Origin: Deltaproteobacteria bacterium | GTDB taxonomy: Bacteria; Desulfobacterota; Desulfomonilia; UBA1062 | Assembly: GCA_015486075.1 (NCBI GenBank) | Contig: WFSG01000049.1 | Location: 1-41,987 of the forward strand | DNA: 41,987 bases | Direction of reading: 5' to 3' | Shown here: piece by piece, positions 30,416-40,868 of the stretch | How positions within the stretch are numbered: position 1 is the stretch's first letter | Layout: every line of letters begins with the position of its first letter | Notes under the pieces: generated by a model | The model's input: only the letters and a program-made list of their open reading frames with translations | Database searches by the model: none | What the model was told of the DNA's origin: nothing | Program-made: the position numbers and the translations under genes

Positions 30416-32749
30416 ATGACTAAGTATCTCAAGATAGACGGCATGCAAAATGGCAAAAGGATAGAATCAAGGATCCTTGAGGAAAGGATACAGGAAGCTA
30501 TAGACAATGGCCACCGTAACATAGAAGTCAAGGCATATGGCCAGCACGGCATAGGAGGAAGGCTCTGGAGAGCTGGAGAAGAAAGGGTAAATGTCAGGAT
30601 AACCGGTGCACCTGGCCAGAGACTGGGTTCTATGGGATTTCCAAACACCTTCATCGAGGTAATGGGCCCTGCATCTGACGACGTGGGCTGGCTGAATGCA
30701 GGCGCTCACATTGTGGTACATGGACACGCCACGAACGGTATTGGAAATGCCATGGCGCAAGGGAAAATATATATAGCTGGTGACATAGGTGCACGTGGAA
30801 TGACCATGACTAAATACAACCCGAGGTTCGATCCACCCGAGCTTTGGGTGCTTGGAGGTGTTGGAGATTCTCTTGCAGAGTTCATGGCAGGTGGTATCGT
30901 CGTTGTATGCGGTTATAAGCCTTTGCATCCGGATAACATCTTGGGACACAGGCCCTGCGTAGGCATGGTGGGAGGCAAGATATTCTTCAGGGGTCCGCAT
31001 AAGGGCTTCAGCACAAAGGATGCAAGGCTAAGATCTGTTGATAGAGAGGAATGGAGCTGGCTCACTAAGAACATAAAGCCCTTCCTTAAGGCCATACACC
31101 GAGAGGAACTTTTTGAGGAGTTAACAAAGGATAGAAATAAATGGCAGGTGCTTGTTGCCTTGAAATCCCACGAAAGGGTGACAAGTAGGCCTGACATGCA
31201 CTGGTTCAGGGTAGATGTCTGGGACAAGGAGCTGGGTGCAGGTGGTTTAATAGGTGATATTACAGATATAGACAGGAGCCCCATACCCGTGATAACCACG
31301 GGTGAACTCAGGCGCTATGTCCCGGTTTGGGAAAATGGCCAGCATGCCTCACCCTGCCAGGCTAACTGTCCCTCTGGAATACCAATACAGAAGAGATGGG
31401 ATCTCATACGCAGAGGGCAGTACCAAAGGGCACTGGATATTGTTCTTGAGTACTCACCTTTGCCTGCTACGGTATGCGGGTATCTGTGCCCCCAGCCGTG
31501 CATGCAGAAATGTACGCGCAGGCAGCAGGGACTTGCAAATCCCGACGTGTCACTGCTAGGAAGAGAGAGCATAGGTGCAAATCCACCTGAGCCAGCCAAG
31601 GCATCCGGTACAAAGGTGGCAATAATAGGTGGTGGTCCTGCCGGCATATCTGCAGCCTGGCAGCTATGGCTCAAGGGGCATGATCCCATTATCTTTGACA
31701 AGGCAAAGGACCTAGGTGGAAAGATAACCAGCGTTATCCCTTCAGAGAGGATCCCCGTGGATGTAGTAAAGGCAGAGCTCAAGCGTATAAGGGAGAGGAT
31801 CAAACATGTATCCCTTGATACACCCGTTGATAAAGAAAAGTTCATGCAGCTTAGGAAAGAATTTGATTTCGTGATCATTGCAACAGGTGCGCAGAAACCA
31901 CGCATGCTTAAGGTAGATGGTATCGAGAATGCAACACCTGCACTTGATTTTCTTACCCTGAGCAAGCAAAATAAGGCACGAGTGGGAAAACGCGTGGTTA
32001 TAATCGGCGCTGGTAACGTGGGTTGCGATGTGGCATCAGAGGCAGCAAGGCTAGGAGCCACTGACATAACACTCATTGATGTACAGGAACCAGCTTCTTT
32101 CGGAGTGGAAAGACAGAATGCCGAGGCAAAAGGTGCCAAGTTCCTGTGGCCAAGGTTCACGAAGGCAATAACAAAAGAGGGTGTCGAACTCACCACGGGT
32201 GAGGTATTAGAAGCCGACACAGTCATAGTCTCCATAGGAGACCAGCCCGAGCTAGACTTCATCACTGACGGTATAGAGACATCAAGGGGTTTCATAAAGG
32301 TCGATGAGAGCTACCGTACATCTGATCCAAGGGTGTTTGCCATAGGCGATACAGTTCACCTTGGATTACTTACTGATGCCATTGGAGCCGGAAGGATAGC
32401 TGCCATGGCAATAGACGACCAATTAAAGGGTAAGGAGCAAACGCTTGATAGGCTTACCCCCATAGATACCAAGCGGGTCAAGCTTGAGTACTACGACCCG
32501 CGTGTCACATCATTCTGCGACATAAACGAAAATGCCAATGCCTGCGCATCATGCGGACTATGCAGGGACTGCGGCATGTGTGAGACGATATGCCCGGAGA
32601 ACGCTATTACAAGGGTTGACCTAGGTAACGGCGACTATGAGTATATCTCTGATGGCGACAAGTGTATAGGTTGCGGGTTCTGTGCCTACGCGTGTCCTTG
32701 TGGTATATGGAACCTCGTGGAGAACAAGCCTTTAGAAGAGTTGGGCTAA
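30416..32749 (+). CDS. GXGXG domain fused to a GltD-like oxidoreductase and ferredoxin
   Basis: The product is 777 residues and a fusion. Residues 1-240 are the GXGXG beta-helix of glutamate synthase (GQHGIGGRL, GHATNGIGN, GDIGARGMT). Then comes a linker with an Fe-S motif (C314, C318, C354, C358, C362, C366). Next is an NAD(P)H/FAD oxidoreductase with GGGPAG at 405-410 and a second Rossmann motif GAGNVG near 534. Two [4Fe-4S] ferredoxin motifs (710-731 and 750-762) end the protein. One polypeptide thus joins the C-terminal part of gltB with gltD and a ferredoxin module, so electrons may come from NAD(P)H and/or ferredoxin. glnA follows 31 bases later. Confidence 0.9.
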   Translation: MTKYLKIDGMQNGKRIESRILEERIQEAIDNGHRNIEVKAYGQHGIGGRLWRAGEERVNVRITGAPGQRLGSMGFPNTFIEVMGPASDDVGWLNAGAHIVVHGHATNGIGNAMAQGKIYIAGDIGARGMTMTKYNPRFDPPELWVLGGVGDSLAEFMAGGIVVVCGYKPLHPDNILGHRPCVGMVGGKIFFRGPHKGFSTKDARLRSVDREEWSWLTKNIKPFLKAIHREELFEELTKDRNKWQVLVALKSHERVTSRPDMHWFRVDVWDKELGAGGLIGDITDIDRSPIPVITTGELRRYVPVWENGQHASPCQANCPSGIPIQKRWDLIRRGQYQRALDIVLEYSPLPATVCGYLCPQPCMQKCTRRQQGLANPDVSLLGRESIGANPPEPAKASGTKVAIIGGGPAGISAAWQLWLKGHDPIIFDKAKDLGGKITSVIPSERIPVDVVKAELKRIRERIKHVSLDTPVDKEKFMQLRKEFDFVIIATGAQKPRMLKVDGIENATPALDFLTLSKQNKARVGKRVVIIGAGNVGCDVASEAARLGATDITLIDVQEPASFGVERQNAEAKGAKFLWPRFTKAITKEGVELTTGEVLEADTVIVSIGDQPELDFITDGIETSRGFIKVDESYRTSDPRVFAIGDTVHLGLLTDAIGAGRIAAMAIDDQLKGKEQTLDRLTPIDTKRVKLEYYDPRVTSFCDINENANACASCGLCRDCGMCETICPENAITRVDLGNGDYEYISDGDKCIGCGFCAYACPCGIWNLVENKPLEELG

Positions 32750-32780
32750 AAATACAAAAACTAAAAGGAGAGGTGTAGAG

Positions 32781-34112
32781 ATGTTAGAGTGCAAAACAAG
32801 TCAGGATGTATTGGACGCTGTTAAGGAGTACAATGTAAGTTTTATCCAGTTCTGGTTCACAGATGTACTGGGGATGCTGAAGAGCTTTAGCATTACCCCG
32901 TCCGAGTTGGAAGAGGGCCTGGAAGAAGGCATGGGGTTTGACGGTTCCTCAATAGAAGGATTCTGCCGCATAGAAGAAAGTGACATGATTGCGAAACCTG
33001 ATCCCACTAGCTTCCAGTTATTGCCCTGGAGACCTGAAGAAAGACCAGTGGCACGCATGATCTGTGACGTTATGAATCCAGATGGAACCCACTTCGAGGG
33101 AGATCCAAGGTATGCCTTAAAAAGGATACTTAAAAAGGCAGCTGATATGGGCTATACCTGCTACCTGGGACCAGAGCTCGAGTACTTTTATTTCAAGGAC
33201 GACATGAGTACTGCTATAATTGATAAGGCTGGTTATTTTGACGCACTTCCGCTAGACCAGGGGCCAAATCTCAGGAGGCAGACTATATTCGCATTACAGG
33301 AAATGGGGATTAGGGTTGAGTACAGCCACCACGAGGTTGCGCCTAGTCAGCACGAGATAGACCTGAGGTACAAAGATGCCCTGGAGATGGCTGATACGGT
33401 CATGACGTACCGCATTGCAGTGAAAGAGATTGCAAGGCTCAACGGGTACTATGCCACCTTTATGCCAAAGCCATTGTTCGGTGAGAACGGTAGCGGTATG
33501 CATACGCACCAGTCCCTGTTCAAGGGCGACAGAAATGCATTCTTTGATGGAAGCGATAAGTACAACTTGTCAGAAGAAGGCAAGCACTACATCGCGGGTA
33601 TACTGAAGCATGCAAGGGAGATAACCGCTGTCAACAACCAATGGGTAAACTCCTACAAGAGGTTGGTACCCGGCTACGAGGCACCGGTCTATGTGTCATG
33701 GGCAAGGAGAAACCGCTCCGCACTTGTAAGGGTGCCCATGTACAAGCCAGGCAAGGAGAAAGCAACGCGCATGGAATTCCGTTCACCTGACCCTGCCTGC
33801 AATCCTTACCTTGCATTCGCATGCCAGATAGCTTCTGGTCTAAAGGGCATAGAGAAAGGTTATGACCTTCCAGAGCCGGTAGAAGAGAACATATTCGAAA
33901 TGGATGAGAAGGCCAGGGAGAAAGCTGGTATAGCATCATTACCAGGTAGCCTTCTGGAGGCCATCCAGATAGTCTCCGAAAGTGAGCTGGTAAAAGAGAC
34001 ACTTGGGGAGCATATATTTGAGAAATTCCTTGAGAACAAGAAAGTCGAGTGGGATAGATTCAGAGTACATGTAAGCGAATACGAGAAGGATTACTACCTG
34101 CCTATGCTTTAG
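32781..34112 (+). CDS. glnA: Glutamine synthetase, type I
   Basis: The product is 443 residues, the size of GSI-alpha enzymes. It makes glutamine from glutamate, ammonia and ATP. GFDGSSIEGF is the beta-grasp signature; the active-site blocks PELEYFYF, GSGMHTHQSL and RMEFRSPDP are present. It stands last in the run amidotransferase, FMN subunit, GXGXG fusion, glnA, so GS and glutamate synthase are co-expressed from the sigma-54 promoter. AAAAGGAGAGG precedes the ATG. Position of the C-terminal GYDLPEPVEE resembles the adenylylation segment, but I would not claim that it is modified. Confidence 0.96.
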   Translation: MLECKTSQDVLDAVKEYNVSFIQFWFTDVLGMLKSFSITPSELEEGLEEGMGFDGSSIEGFCRIEESDMIAKPDPTSFQLLPWRPEERPVARMICDVMNPDGTHFEGDPRYALKRILKKAADMGYTCYLGPELEYFYFKDDMSTAIIDKAGYFDALPLDQGPNLRRQTIFALQEMGIRVEYSHHEVAPSQHEIDLRYKDALEMADTVMTYRIAVKEIARLNGYYATFMPKPLFGENGSGMHTHQSLFKGDRNAFFDGSDKYNLSEEGKHYIAGILKHAREITAVNNQWVNSYKRLVPGYEAPVYVSWARRNRSALVRVPMYKPGKEKATRMEFRSPDPACNPYLAFACQIASGLKGIEKGYDLPEPVEENIFEMDEKAREKAGIASLPGSLLEAIQIVSESELVKETLGEHIFEKFLENKKVEWDRFRVHVSEYEKDYYLPML

Positions 34113-34124
34113 ACTTATCTATTG

Positions 34125-34154
34125 TCTTGGGGCCCATGGATTAGGGCCCCAAGA
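34125..34154 (+). terminator. Hairpin after glnA
   Basis: An exact 11-bp stem (34125-34135 with 34144-34154, TCTTGGGGCCC/GGGCCCCAAGA) closes on eight bases. No T-run follows, so it may only slow or partly stop transcription before carA. Confidence 0.6.
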
Positions 34155-34217
34155 TGTATGTTGACATCCAAAGCCAAGCTAAAGTAAGTAAGACCTTAGT
34201 CTAACCAGGAGGAAAAG

Positions 34218-35369
34218 ATGACCCTCTTCGGCCGGAGAACCCCGGCTATACTTTTACTAGAGGATGGAAGTGTGTACAGGGGATATGCCTTTGCATCCTC
34301 TGGAGAGGTCATGGGTGAGGTCGTGTTTAACACCGGTATGTCTGGCTACCAGGAGATATTGACAGACCCGTCCTACAAAGGGCAGATATTAACCATGACC
34401 TACCCTCTCATAGGCAACTACGGTGCAAACGACGAGGACATGGAATCAGATACCATACACATGGAAGGCTTCATAATAAAGGAATATCAGCCATATCCCA
34501 GTAACTGGCGATCTCAGTACTCACTTAAAGAGTTTCTCGAGGCCCATAACACCCTAGGTGTAGAGGGCATTGATACAAGGGCACTGACCAGGAAAATACG
34601 TACGGCTGGTGCCATGCGGGCAATCCTATCCACCGAGACTGACAATATAAACACTTTAACAAGACGCCTGGAAACCTATCCAGGGTTGGTGGGACAGGAT
34701 CTGGTAAGGCTTGTAAGTTGCAAAAAATCTTACTTATGGAAAAACGGGAGACCTGTAGATATTGTTTCCATAGACTCATTGGAGAAGTCCCGACCCTTGG
34801 TTGTGGTCATAGATTGTGGGGTGAAATACAGTATCCTCCGTAACCTTGAGGAAAAAGGTTCCAATGTCCTTGTAGTACCGTCAAATACTACTGCACAAGA
34901 GATCCTGTCTTACAAGCCCGACGGTGTGCTGCTCTCAAACGGTCCTGGCGACCCAGCACCTCTTACCTACGTGGTAAAGACCACAAAGGAACTTCTGGGA
35001 AAAGTACCCTTATTCGGAATATGCCTCGGACACCAGATACTAGGACAGGCCCTGGGGGCAAGTACGGCAAAGCTTAAATTTGGACATCACGGCATAAATC
35101 AGCCTGTAAAAAACCTAGAGACATTACACATAGACATAACCTCTCAGAACCATGGCTTTATTGTGGTAACTGAGACTCTGCCGCCAGAAGTAAATGAGGC
35201 TTTCATAAATCTAAACGATGGAACATCAGAAGGTATTTATTATCCATCGCTTAAGGCATTCAGCGTTCAATATCACCCTGAGGCTGCACCAGGTCCACAT
35301 GACGCAAGGTACCTCTTTAAGGAATTCCTTGATCTTGTAAGGCACTCAAGTGCACGGGTCCTCCAGTAA
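34218..35369 (+). CDS. carA: Carbamoyl-phosphate synthase small subunit
   Basis: The product is 383 residues. It supplies ammonia from glutamine to CarB. It has the N-terminal CPSase domain and a class I glutaminase with FGICLGHQI (nucleophile C269) and YHPEAAPGPHD (catalytic His and Glu). CAGGAGGAAAAG precedes the ATG, which is a strong ribosome-binding site. carB starts 12 bases after the stop. Confidence 0.97.
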   Translation: MTLFGRRTPAILLLEDGSVYRGYAFASSGEVMGEVVFNTGMSGYQEILTDPSYKGQILTMTYPLIGNYGANDEDMESDTIHMEGFIIKEYQPYPSNWRSQYSLKEFLEAHNTLGVEGIDTRALTRKIRTAGAMRAILSTETDNINTLTRRLETYPGLVGQDLVRLVSCKKSYLWKNGRPVDIVSIDSLEKSRPLVVVIDCGVKYSILRNLEEKGSNVLVVPSNTTAQEILSYKPDGVLLSNGPGDPAPLTYVVKTTKELLGKVPLFGICLGHQILGQALGASTAKLKFGHHGINQPVKNLETLHIDITSQNHGFIVVTETLPPEVNEAFINLNDGTSEGIYYPSLKAFSVQYHPEAAPGPHDARYLFKEFLDLVRHSSARVLQ

Positions 35370-35381
35370 GGGACTAGGTTA

Positions 35382-38300
35382 ATGCCAAGAAGGAACGACA
35401 TCAAAAAAATACTCATAATAGGTTCAGGGCCCATTGTAATAAGCCAGGCATGTGAATTTGACTATTCTGGTACGCAGGCATGTAAGGCCTTAAAAGAAGA
35501 AGGGTACGAGGTTATCCTTATAAACTCGAACCCTGCCACCATCATGACGGATCCGGAGATGGCAGACAGGACCTACATAGAGCCTATCACGGCTGAGGCA
35601 GTTGAAAAGATAATAAAAAAAGAAAGGCCTGATGCCCTCCTTCCTACGCTTGGAGGGCAAACAGGCCTTAACACTGCGGTTGAAGTAGCGGATATGGGTG
35701 TGCTGGACCACTACAGCGTGGAGATGATAGGTGCCTCCATAGACGTGATCCATAAGGCAGAGGACAGGGAGAAGTTCCGTCATGCAGTTGAGAAGATAGG
35801 CCTGAGGGTCCCCAGAAGTGGATTTGCAAGGAGTCTTGAAGAGGCAATAAATGTTGCCGAAGAAATAGCCCTGCCGGTAATAATACGCCCATCCTTCACG
35901 CTCGGTGGAAGCGGTGGTGGTGTTGCCTACAACAGGGAAGATCTGGAACAGATTGCAAAGAACGGCCTTGATGCAAGCCTCATAGGCGAGATCATGCTGG
36001 AAGAGTCGGTCCTTGGCTGGAAGGAGTTTGAGCTGGAAGTCATGCGGGACAGGGCAGATAACGTAGTAATTATATGCTCCATTGAGAACGTTGATCCCAT
36101 GGGTATCCACACAGGGGAATCGATCACTGTTGCTCCGGCGCAGACCCTCACTGACAATGAGTACCAGAAAATGAGGGATGCATCCATTGCCATCATGAGG
36201 GAGATAGGCGTTGAGACAGGAGGCTCCAACGTGCAGTTCGCCATAAACCCTCGAAATGGCGAGATGGTGGCCATAGAGATGAACCCACGTGTGTCGCGTT
36301 CTTCTGCACTTGCATCAAAGGCAACTGGTTTCCCCATAGCAAAGATAGCAGCAAAGTTAGCAGTTGGATACACACTGGACGAGATTCCCAACGACATAAC
36401 AAGAGAGACCATGGCATCCTTCGAACCCACCATTGATTACTGCGTTGTCAAGATACCCAGGTGGACATTTGAGAAGTTTCCGGAAACAGAAGATCTTCTT
36501 ACTACTTCCATGAAATCAGTCGGGGAGACAATGGCGATAGGAAGAACATTCAAGGAGGCACTGCACAAGGCAGTGAGGTCATTAGAGATAGGTAGATATA
36601 GCCTTCACCAGATCCTTCCCCCTGGGATTGAGAACGTACGAAAATTCTTGATACCCAAACTCACCATACCCAACTCCCTAAGGCTATTTTACATTGCAGC
36701 AGCGTTTGAACACGGCATGGGTATTGACGAGGTTTACAGTATGACCAACATTGATCCATGGTTCCTCTACCATATTCGGTCATTGGTTGGAGCAGAATCA
36801 TCGCTTAAAAAGACCAGGCCATCTACTGAAAACCTTAAGGAAGCCAAGATGTTAGGGTTCTCAGACAAACGCCTTGCGCAGCTATGGGACATGAAGGAAA
36901 AGGACGTACGCACCTGGAGGTATCAAGAGGGTATAAACCCAGTATACAAGCTAGTGGATACCTGCGCGGCAGAATTCGAGGCATACACACCATACTACTA
37001 TTCGACATACGAAGAAGAAGACGAAGCAAGGCCATCTTCCAAAAAAAAGGTCATTATTCTTGGTGGTGGACCAAACCGTATAGGTCAGGGTATCGAGTTC
37101 GACTATTGCTGTGTCCATGCATCGTTTGCACTTCGGGAGGAGGGTATTGAGAGCATAATGGTAAATTCAAACCCAGAGACGGTTAGCACGGACTACGACA
37201 CATCTGACAAGTTGTACTTCGAACCTTTGACCCTCGAAGATGTCCTACACATCCTCAGGGCAGAGAGGCCCTATGGTGTCATCGTACAATTCGGGGGGCA
37301 GACCCCTCTCAACCTTGCAAAAAAACTTGAGGCAGAAGGGGCACCCATACTGGGCACATCACCTGATGCTATAGATTGTGCAGAGGACAGGGACAGGTTT
37401 CTCAATATTGTAAGGAAGTTGGATTTGAAACAGCCTGCCAGTGACACAGTAATGTCGGTGGACAAGGCACTTAGGGTGGCAGAGAGGATAGGGTACCCTG
37501 TCCTGGTAAGGCCTTCATACGTGCTAGGCGGTCGTTCCATGGAGATCGTCTACGATGCAAAGAGCCTCAGGGAGTTTATGACAAAGGCCATTGCATTGTT
37601 TCCTGACCACCCCATACTTATTGACAAGTTTCTAGAGGATGCTATCGAGATAGACGTCGATGCAATAAGTGACGGGGAGATCACGGTAATAGGTGGTATA
37701 ATGGAACATATCGAGGAGGCAGGTGTACACTCTGGGGACAGCGCATGCGTGCTCCCACCAATAAGCCTACCCATGGATGTAATTAGTACCATAAGGCACC
37801 AGACAGAAAGGATAGCCAAGGAACTAGGCGTAATAGGCCTCATGAATATCCAGTACGCGCTCAAAGATGGAACGCTGTACGTTCTGGAGGTAAACCCGAG
37901 GGCATCGCGAACAATACCTTTTGTTTCGAAAGCCATAGGTGTTCCCCTTGCCAAGATTGCAACCAAGGTAATGGTCGGCCATTCTCTCAAAGAACTTGGT
38001 TTCACCTCGCAGGTGTGGCCGAGACATGTGTCCGTGAAGGAATCCGTGTTTCCCTTTAACCGTTTCCCTAACGTGGATATATCCTTGGGACCTGAGATGA
38101 AATCCACTGGCGAGGTGATGGGTATAGGTAATTCATTTGGTATTGCATTCGCCAAGGCCCAGTTAGCAACAGGTTACAGCCTGCCCCTCAAAGGTAATGT
38201 TTTCATTAGCGTCCACGACCTCCACAAGGACAGAATAGTCCCTGTTGCTAGGACATTTCTTGACATGGGTTTCAAGATCCTCGCAACAAGGGGTACATCT

Positions 38301-38621
38301 TCGCACCTCAAGAATCATGGCCTTGATTGCGAAACAATACAAAAGGTGAGTGAAGGTAGACCACACGTGGTAGACTATATCAAAAACGGAGAGATCCAGC
38401 TCATAATAAATACAAGCATAGGTCACACACCATCACTGGATGCACACCACATACGCCAAAACGCAATCAGGTACTCAATACCCTACTCTACCACCATAGC
38501 TGGTTCAAAGGCAGTAAGTGAGGCTATAATGGCGCTAAAGAACCTGAAATGGGAGGCATGTCCCCTTCAGGAGTATTACGCAAGGTCTGGACAGGGCCAA
38601 CGGAAAAAGGGAAATATATAA
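35382..38621 (+). CDS. carB: Carbamoyl-phosphate synthase large subunit
   Basis: The product is 1079 residues, full length. Two tandem ATP-grasp synthase halves (each beginning KKxxIxGxGP, near 9 and 553), an oligomerisation segment and a C-terminal MGS-like regulatory domain (about 940-1079) are present. It makes carbamoyl phosphate for pyrimidine and arginine synthesis. Its TAA overlaps the ATG of hisF by one base (TAATG). Confidence 0.97.
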   Translation: MPRRNDIKKILIIGSGPIVISQACEFDYSGTQACKALKEEGYEVILINSNPATIMTDPEMADRTYIEPITAEAVEKIIKKERPDALLPTLGGQTGLNTAVEVADMGVLDHYSVEMIGASIDVIHKAEDREKFRHAVEKIGLRVPRSGFARSLEEAINVAEEIALPVIIRPSFTLGGSGGGVAYNREDLEQIAKNGLDASLIGEIMLEESVLGWKEFELEVMRDRADNVVIICSIENVDPMGIHTGESITVAPAQTLTDNEYQKMRDASIAIMREIGVETGGSNVQFAINPRNGEMVAIEMNPRVSRSSALASKATGFPIAKIAAKLAVGYTLDEIPNDITRETMASFEPTIDYCVVKIPRWTFEKFPETEDLLTTSMKSVGETMAIGRTFKEALHKAVRSLEIGRYSLHQILPPGIENVRKFLIPKLTIPNSLRLFYIAAAFEHGMGIDEVYSMTNIDPWFLYHIRSLVGAESSLKKTRPSTENLKEAKMLGFSDKRLAQLWDMKEKDVRTWRYQEGINPVYKLVDTCAAEFEAYTPYYYSTYEEEDEARPSSKKKVIILGGGPNRIGQGIEFDYCCVHASFALREEGIESIMVNSNPETVSTDYDTSDKLYFEPLTLEDVLHILRAERPYGVIVQFGGQTPLNLAKKLEAEGAPILGTSPDAIDCAEDRDRFLNIVRKLDLKQPASDTVMSVDKALRVAERIGYPVLVRPSYVLGGRSMEIVYDAKSLREFMTKAIALFPDHPILIDKFLEDAIEIDVDAISDGEITVIGGIMEHIEEAGVHSGDSACVLPPISLPMDVISTIRHQTERIAKELGVIGLMNIQYALKDGTLYVLEVNPRASRTIPFVSKAIGVPLAKIATKVMVGHSLKELGFTSQVWPRHVSVKESVFPFNRFPNVDISLGPEMKSTGEVMGIGNSFGIAFAKAQLATGYSLPLKGNVFISVHDLHKDRIVPVARTFLDMGFKILATRGTSSHLKNHGLDCETIQKVSEGRPHVVDYIKNGEIQLIINTSIGHTPSLDAHHIRQNAIRYSIPYSTTIAGSKAVSEAIMALKNLKWEACPLQEYYARSGQGQRKKGNI

Positions 38622-39400
38622 TGCTGAGCAAGAGGATAATCGTATGCCTGGACGTAAGGGATGGAAAAACCACTAAGGGGATAAGGTTCAAAGGAAACGT
38701 GGACATCGGTGATCCCGTTGAGATGGCAAAGAAATATTACGAGCAAGGGGTAGATGAACTGGTATTCTACGATATTACTGCATCAGCCGAGGGTAGAGAT
38801 ATAATGGTTGACGTGGTGGATAGGGTTGCAAGAAACATATTCATACCTTTCTCTGTTGGTGGTGGCATCAGAAGCACTCAAGACATGCATAGGATACTGG
38901 ATGCAGGGGCTGAGAAGATAAGTGTCAACAGCGCAGCTGTGCTGAATCCGAAAATCATAAGTGAGGGGGCCGCCCTGTTCGGCAGCCAGTGCATAGTACT
39001 GGGAATGGACGCAAAGAAAGTGCACAAAAGTGAGAGAATACCATCAGGCTACGAAGTAGTAATAAACGGTGGACGTACATACATGGGCATGGACGCGCTT
39101 GAATGGGCAAAAAGGGCAGAGGACCTGGGTGCAGGAGAAATATGTCTCAACTCCATTGACGCAGACGGAACAACAGATGGATACGAGTTAGAGCTGACGG
39201 GCCTTATTTCATCATCGGTATCAATCCCAGTCATAGCATCGGGTGGAGCAGGTAAACCTGAACATCTAAAGGAGGTGTTTGTAGAAGCAGGTGCTGATGC
39301 AGCCCTCATTGCATCCATGGTTCATTACGGATGGTACACCATACCTCAGATAAAGTCCTTCCTCAAAGACCAGGGAATACCGGTAAGAGAAGTGATATAG
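38621..39400 (+). CDS. hisF: Imidazole glycerol phosphate synthase cyclase subunit
   Basis: The product is 259 residues with the (beta/alpha)8 fold. It cyclises PRFAR to imidazole glycerol phosphate with AICAR release, using ammonia from HisH. Catalytic Asp residues are in [10 protein letters not shown] and in [19 protein letters not shown] and ASGGAG bind phosphates. The ATG at 38621 overlaps the carB stop, with AGGGA upstream; a longer start at 38549 would lie inside carB. hisH and other his genes are not present, so placing hisF after carAB is unusual and suggests an operon by chance or by shared glutamine demand. Confidence 0.9.
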   Translation: MLSKRIIVCLDVRDGKTTKGIRFKGNVDIGDPVEMAKKYYEQGVDELVFYDITASAEGRDIMVDVVDRVARNIFIPFSVGGGIRSTQDMHRILDAGAEKISVNSAAVLNPKIISEGAALFGSQCIVLGMDAKKVHKSERIPSGYEVVINGGRTYMGMDALEWAKRAEDLGAGEICLNSIDADGTTDGYELELTGLISSSVSIPVIASGGAGKPEHLKEVFVEAGADAALIASMVHYGWYTIPQIKSFLKDQGIPVREVI

Positions 39401-39402
39401 GG

Positions 39403-39560
39403 TCTCAGGTGCCGGGTGTAAGGTACAAAAGAGGTTCAAGGTGCAGGGTGCAAGGTATAAGGTTAAAGAGATAGGGGTGCCGTGTATCAGGTTCCAGGTA
39501 CCAGGCAAACAAGCTGATAGCTGATGGCTAAAAGACAAGGTACAAAGTTTAAGGTAAATG
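39403..39560. repeat. 7-bp-period repeat block B
   Basis: Units such as CAGGTGC, CGGGTGT, AAGGTAC, CAAGGTG, CAGGGTG, CAAGGTA, TAAGGTT and CAGGTAC run on a seven-base period, with interruptions and a nearby GCTGATAGCTGAT segment. It follows the hisF stop and has the same AAGGTnn unit as block A but on the other strand. Confidence 0.75.
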
Positions 39561-39644
39561 GGTCAAGACACCGGTAACACTTTAAAGATAAAGGCGTAGG
39601 GCCTGTTCAGTTTGCGTATGGACAGGCCCAATACTTTTCTAGGT

Positions 39645-40868
39645 CTAGAACAGAAATATAGGGTAGGAGTCAGGGTTTTTACCAAAGTACGTCAGGTCAT
39701 CAATCTTTTCTATCTCAGGCCCCCTCAGCAGTGCGTAAAGCGTTCTCTCAACACCTATACCTCCACCCATGGTATCAGGGAAGTAAGGTTTTCCATCGCT
39801 ATCCTTCATTGCCACTGCGGCCAAGAAAGGACCGTACCCATCAAGTTCTTCAATATTGGTAATGTTCCCGTTTTCAAAGATGGGCTTTACCTTAATCACG
39901 CCATTATCTATAAGCCTCTCCAGTATAGGCTCGTATAACCATTCCCTTATCGCGCCAGAAAGTATCTCCACCGCAGAAGTGAATTTACCCGTATCTCTTA
40001 TCATGGACTTGGCGCATATGTCATAATTATAGACCATGTCCGAGGTGACTTCCCCAAGGGGATACTTAGTATCGTTAGAGAGCAGATACGGATATATGAG
40101 GTCATAGTTCTCCCTCGGGATGCCTGTTATCCAGAAGAACTGGGCAGGTGTGTTGTCTCCAAGCTTGGCATCCAGGTCTGCCTTGCCGTACTTTTTTATC
40201 GCTTCGTCATACCTGAATCTTGGAAATGGCTGCTTGGGTACATCTATTGCAACACCAAGAGTCTTAAGGTCCTCATCGTTTTTAGACGCAATCTCCTCCA
40301 TTGCAAATATTACCATTCGTTCAAAGAAATCTAGGGATTTCTCCATGTCTTCTCTCAAAACCTTTTTTACTCCTTCTTGGTCGTTCTTGTACCTGTCAAG
40401 GTCTATGCCCCTGTTTCTCCTCATCTCAACGTCTATCTGCGAAAAGTCGATAAGGTACTTCCCCCTCTGCTTTCTTTGTGGGCTCTCTATCTCGAGCCTT
40501 ATATTGTGCGAGTCAACGAATATACCCTTTATGTAAGGGTTAAAACATGCAAGGAACTTGCTGTATATCATGGAATGCGTTGTAACGTAGGGCATGCCCT
40601 TGTAATGGATCGTCGGCACGTGCTCAACATCGTGCGCAAGAGGATCTGTAACAGGGCTTAAGGATACCCTCTCCATGTTCAAAAGACCTTCCTTTACAAG
40701 GAAACTAGTTACTGCTGTAACCAGGGTCGTACGTACGGCCTCGGCAGCAGCCAGGCTCTTACTCGTCCACTTGCTGACATAATTTTCCTTTACAAAATCT
40801 TCAAAGGATGAACCAGCCTCTATTAGACTTGCCTGAAAATGGAAAAGATCTTCACCTATAAAACTCAT
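39645..40868 (-). CDS. Archaeal-type asparagine synthetase (AsnRS-like)
   Basis: The product is 407 residues. It has the class II aminoacyl-tRNA-synthetase catalytic core: motif 2-like LIDFSQIDVEMRR and motif 3 MGGGIGVERTLYALL. The N-terminal OB-fold tRNA-binding domain of AsnRS/AspRS is absent, as in the archaeal asparagine synthetase related to AsnRS (described for Pyrococcus). That enzyme turns aspartate, ammonia and ATP into asparagine without tRNA. This is more likely than a tRNA synthetase, but a side chain specificity cannot be confirmed from the sequence. AGAAGGAG lies before the ATG. It stands alone on the minus strand. Confidence 0.8.
   Translation of the reverse strand: MSFIGEDLFHFQASLIEAGSSFEDFVKENYVSKWTSKSLAAAEAVRTTLVTAVTSFLVKEGLLNMERVSLSPVTDPLAHDVEHVPTIHYKGMPYVTTHSMIYSKFLACFNPYIKGIFVDSHNIRLEIESPQRKQRGKYLIDFSQIDVEMRRNRGIDLDRYKNDQEGVKKVLREDMEKSLDFFERMVIFAMEEIASKNDEDLKTLGVAIDVPKQPFPRFRYDEAIKKYGKADLDAKLGDNTPAQFFWITGIPRENYDLIYPYLLSNDTKYPLGEVTSDMVYNYDICAKSMIRDTGKFTSAVEILSGAIREWLYEPILERLIDNGVIKVKPIFENGNITNIEELDGYGPFLAAVAMKDSDGKPYFPDTMGGGIGVERTLYALLRGPEIEKIDDLTYFGKNPDSYPIFLF

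Noticed and set aside
31315-32295. Minus-strand ORF of 326 codons
   Set aside because: It is antisense to the GXGXG-GltD fusion. The Ser-, Pro- and Ala-rich composition is typical of an antisense shadow.
35490-36110. Minus-strand ORF of 206 codons
   Set aside because: Antisense to carB, no start signal and no domain.
39645-40868. Asparaginyl-tRNA synthetase
   Set aside because: The class II motif 3 is present but the N-terminal OB-fold anticodon-binding domain is missing, so the asparagine synthetase relative is more likely.
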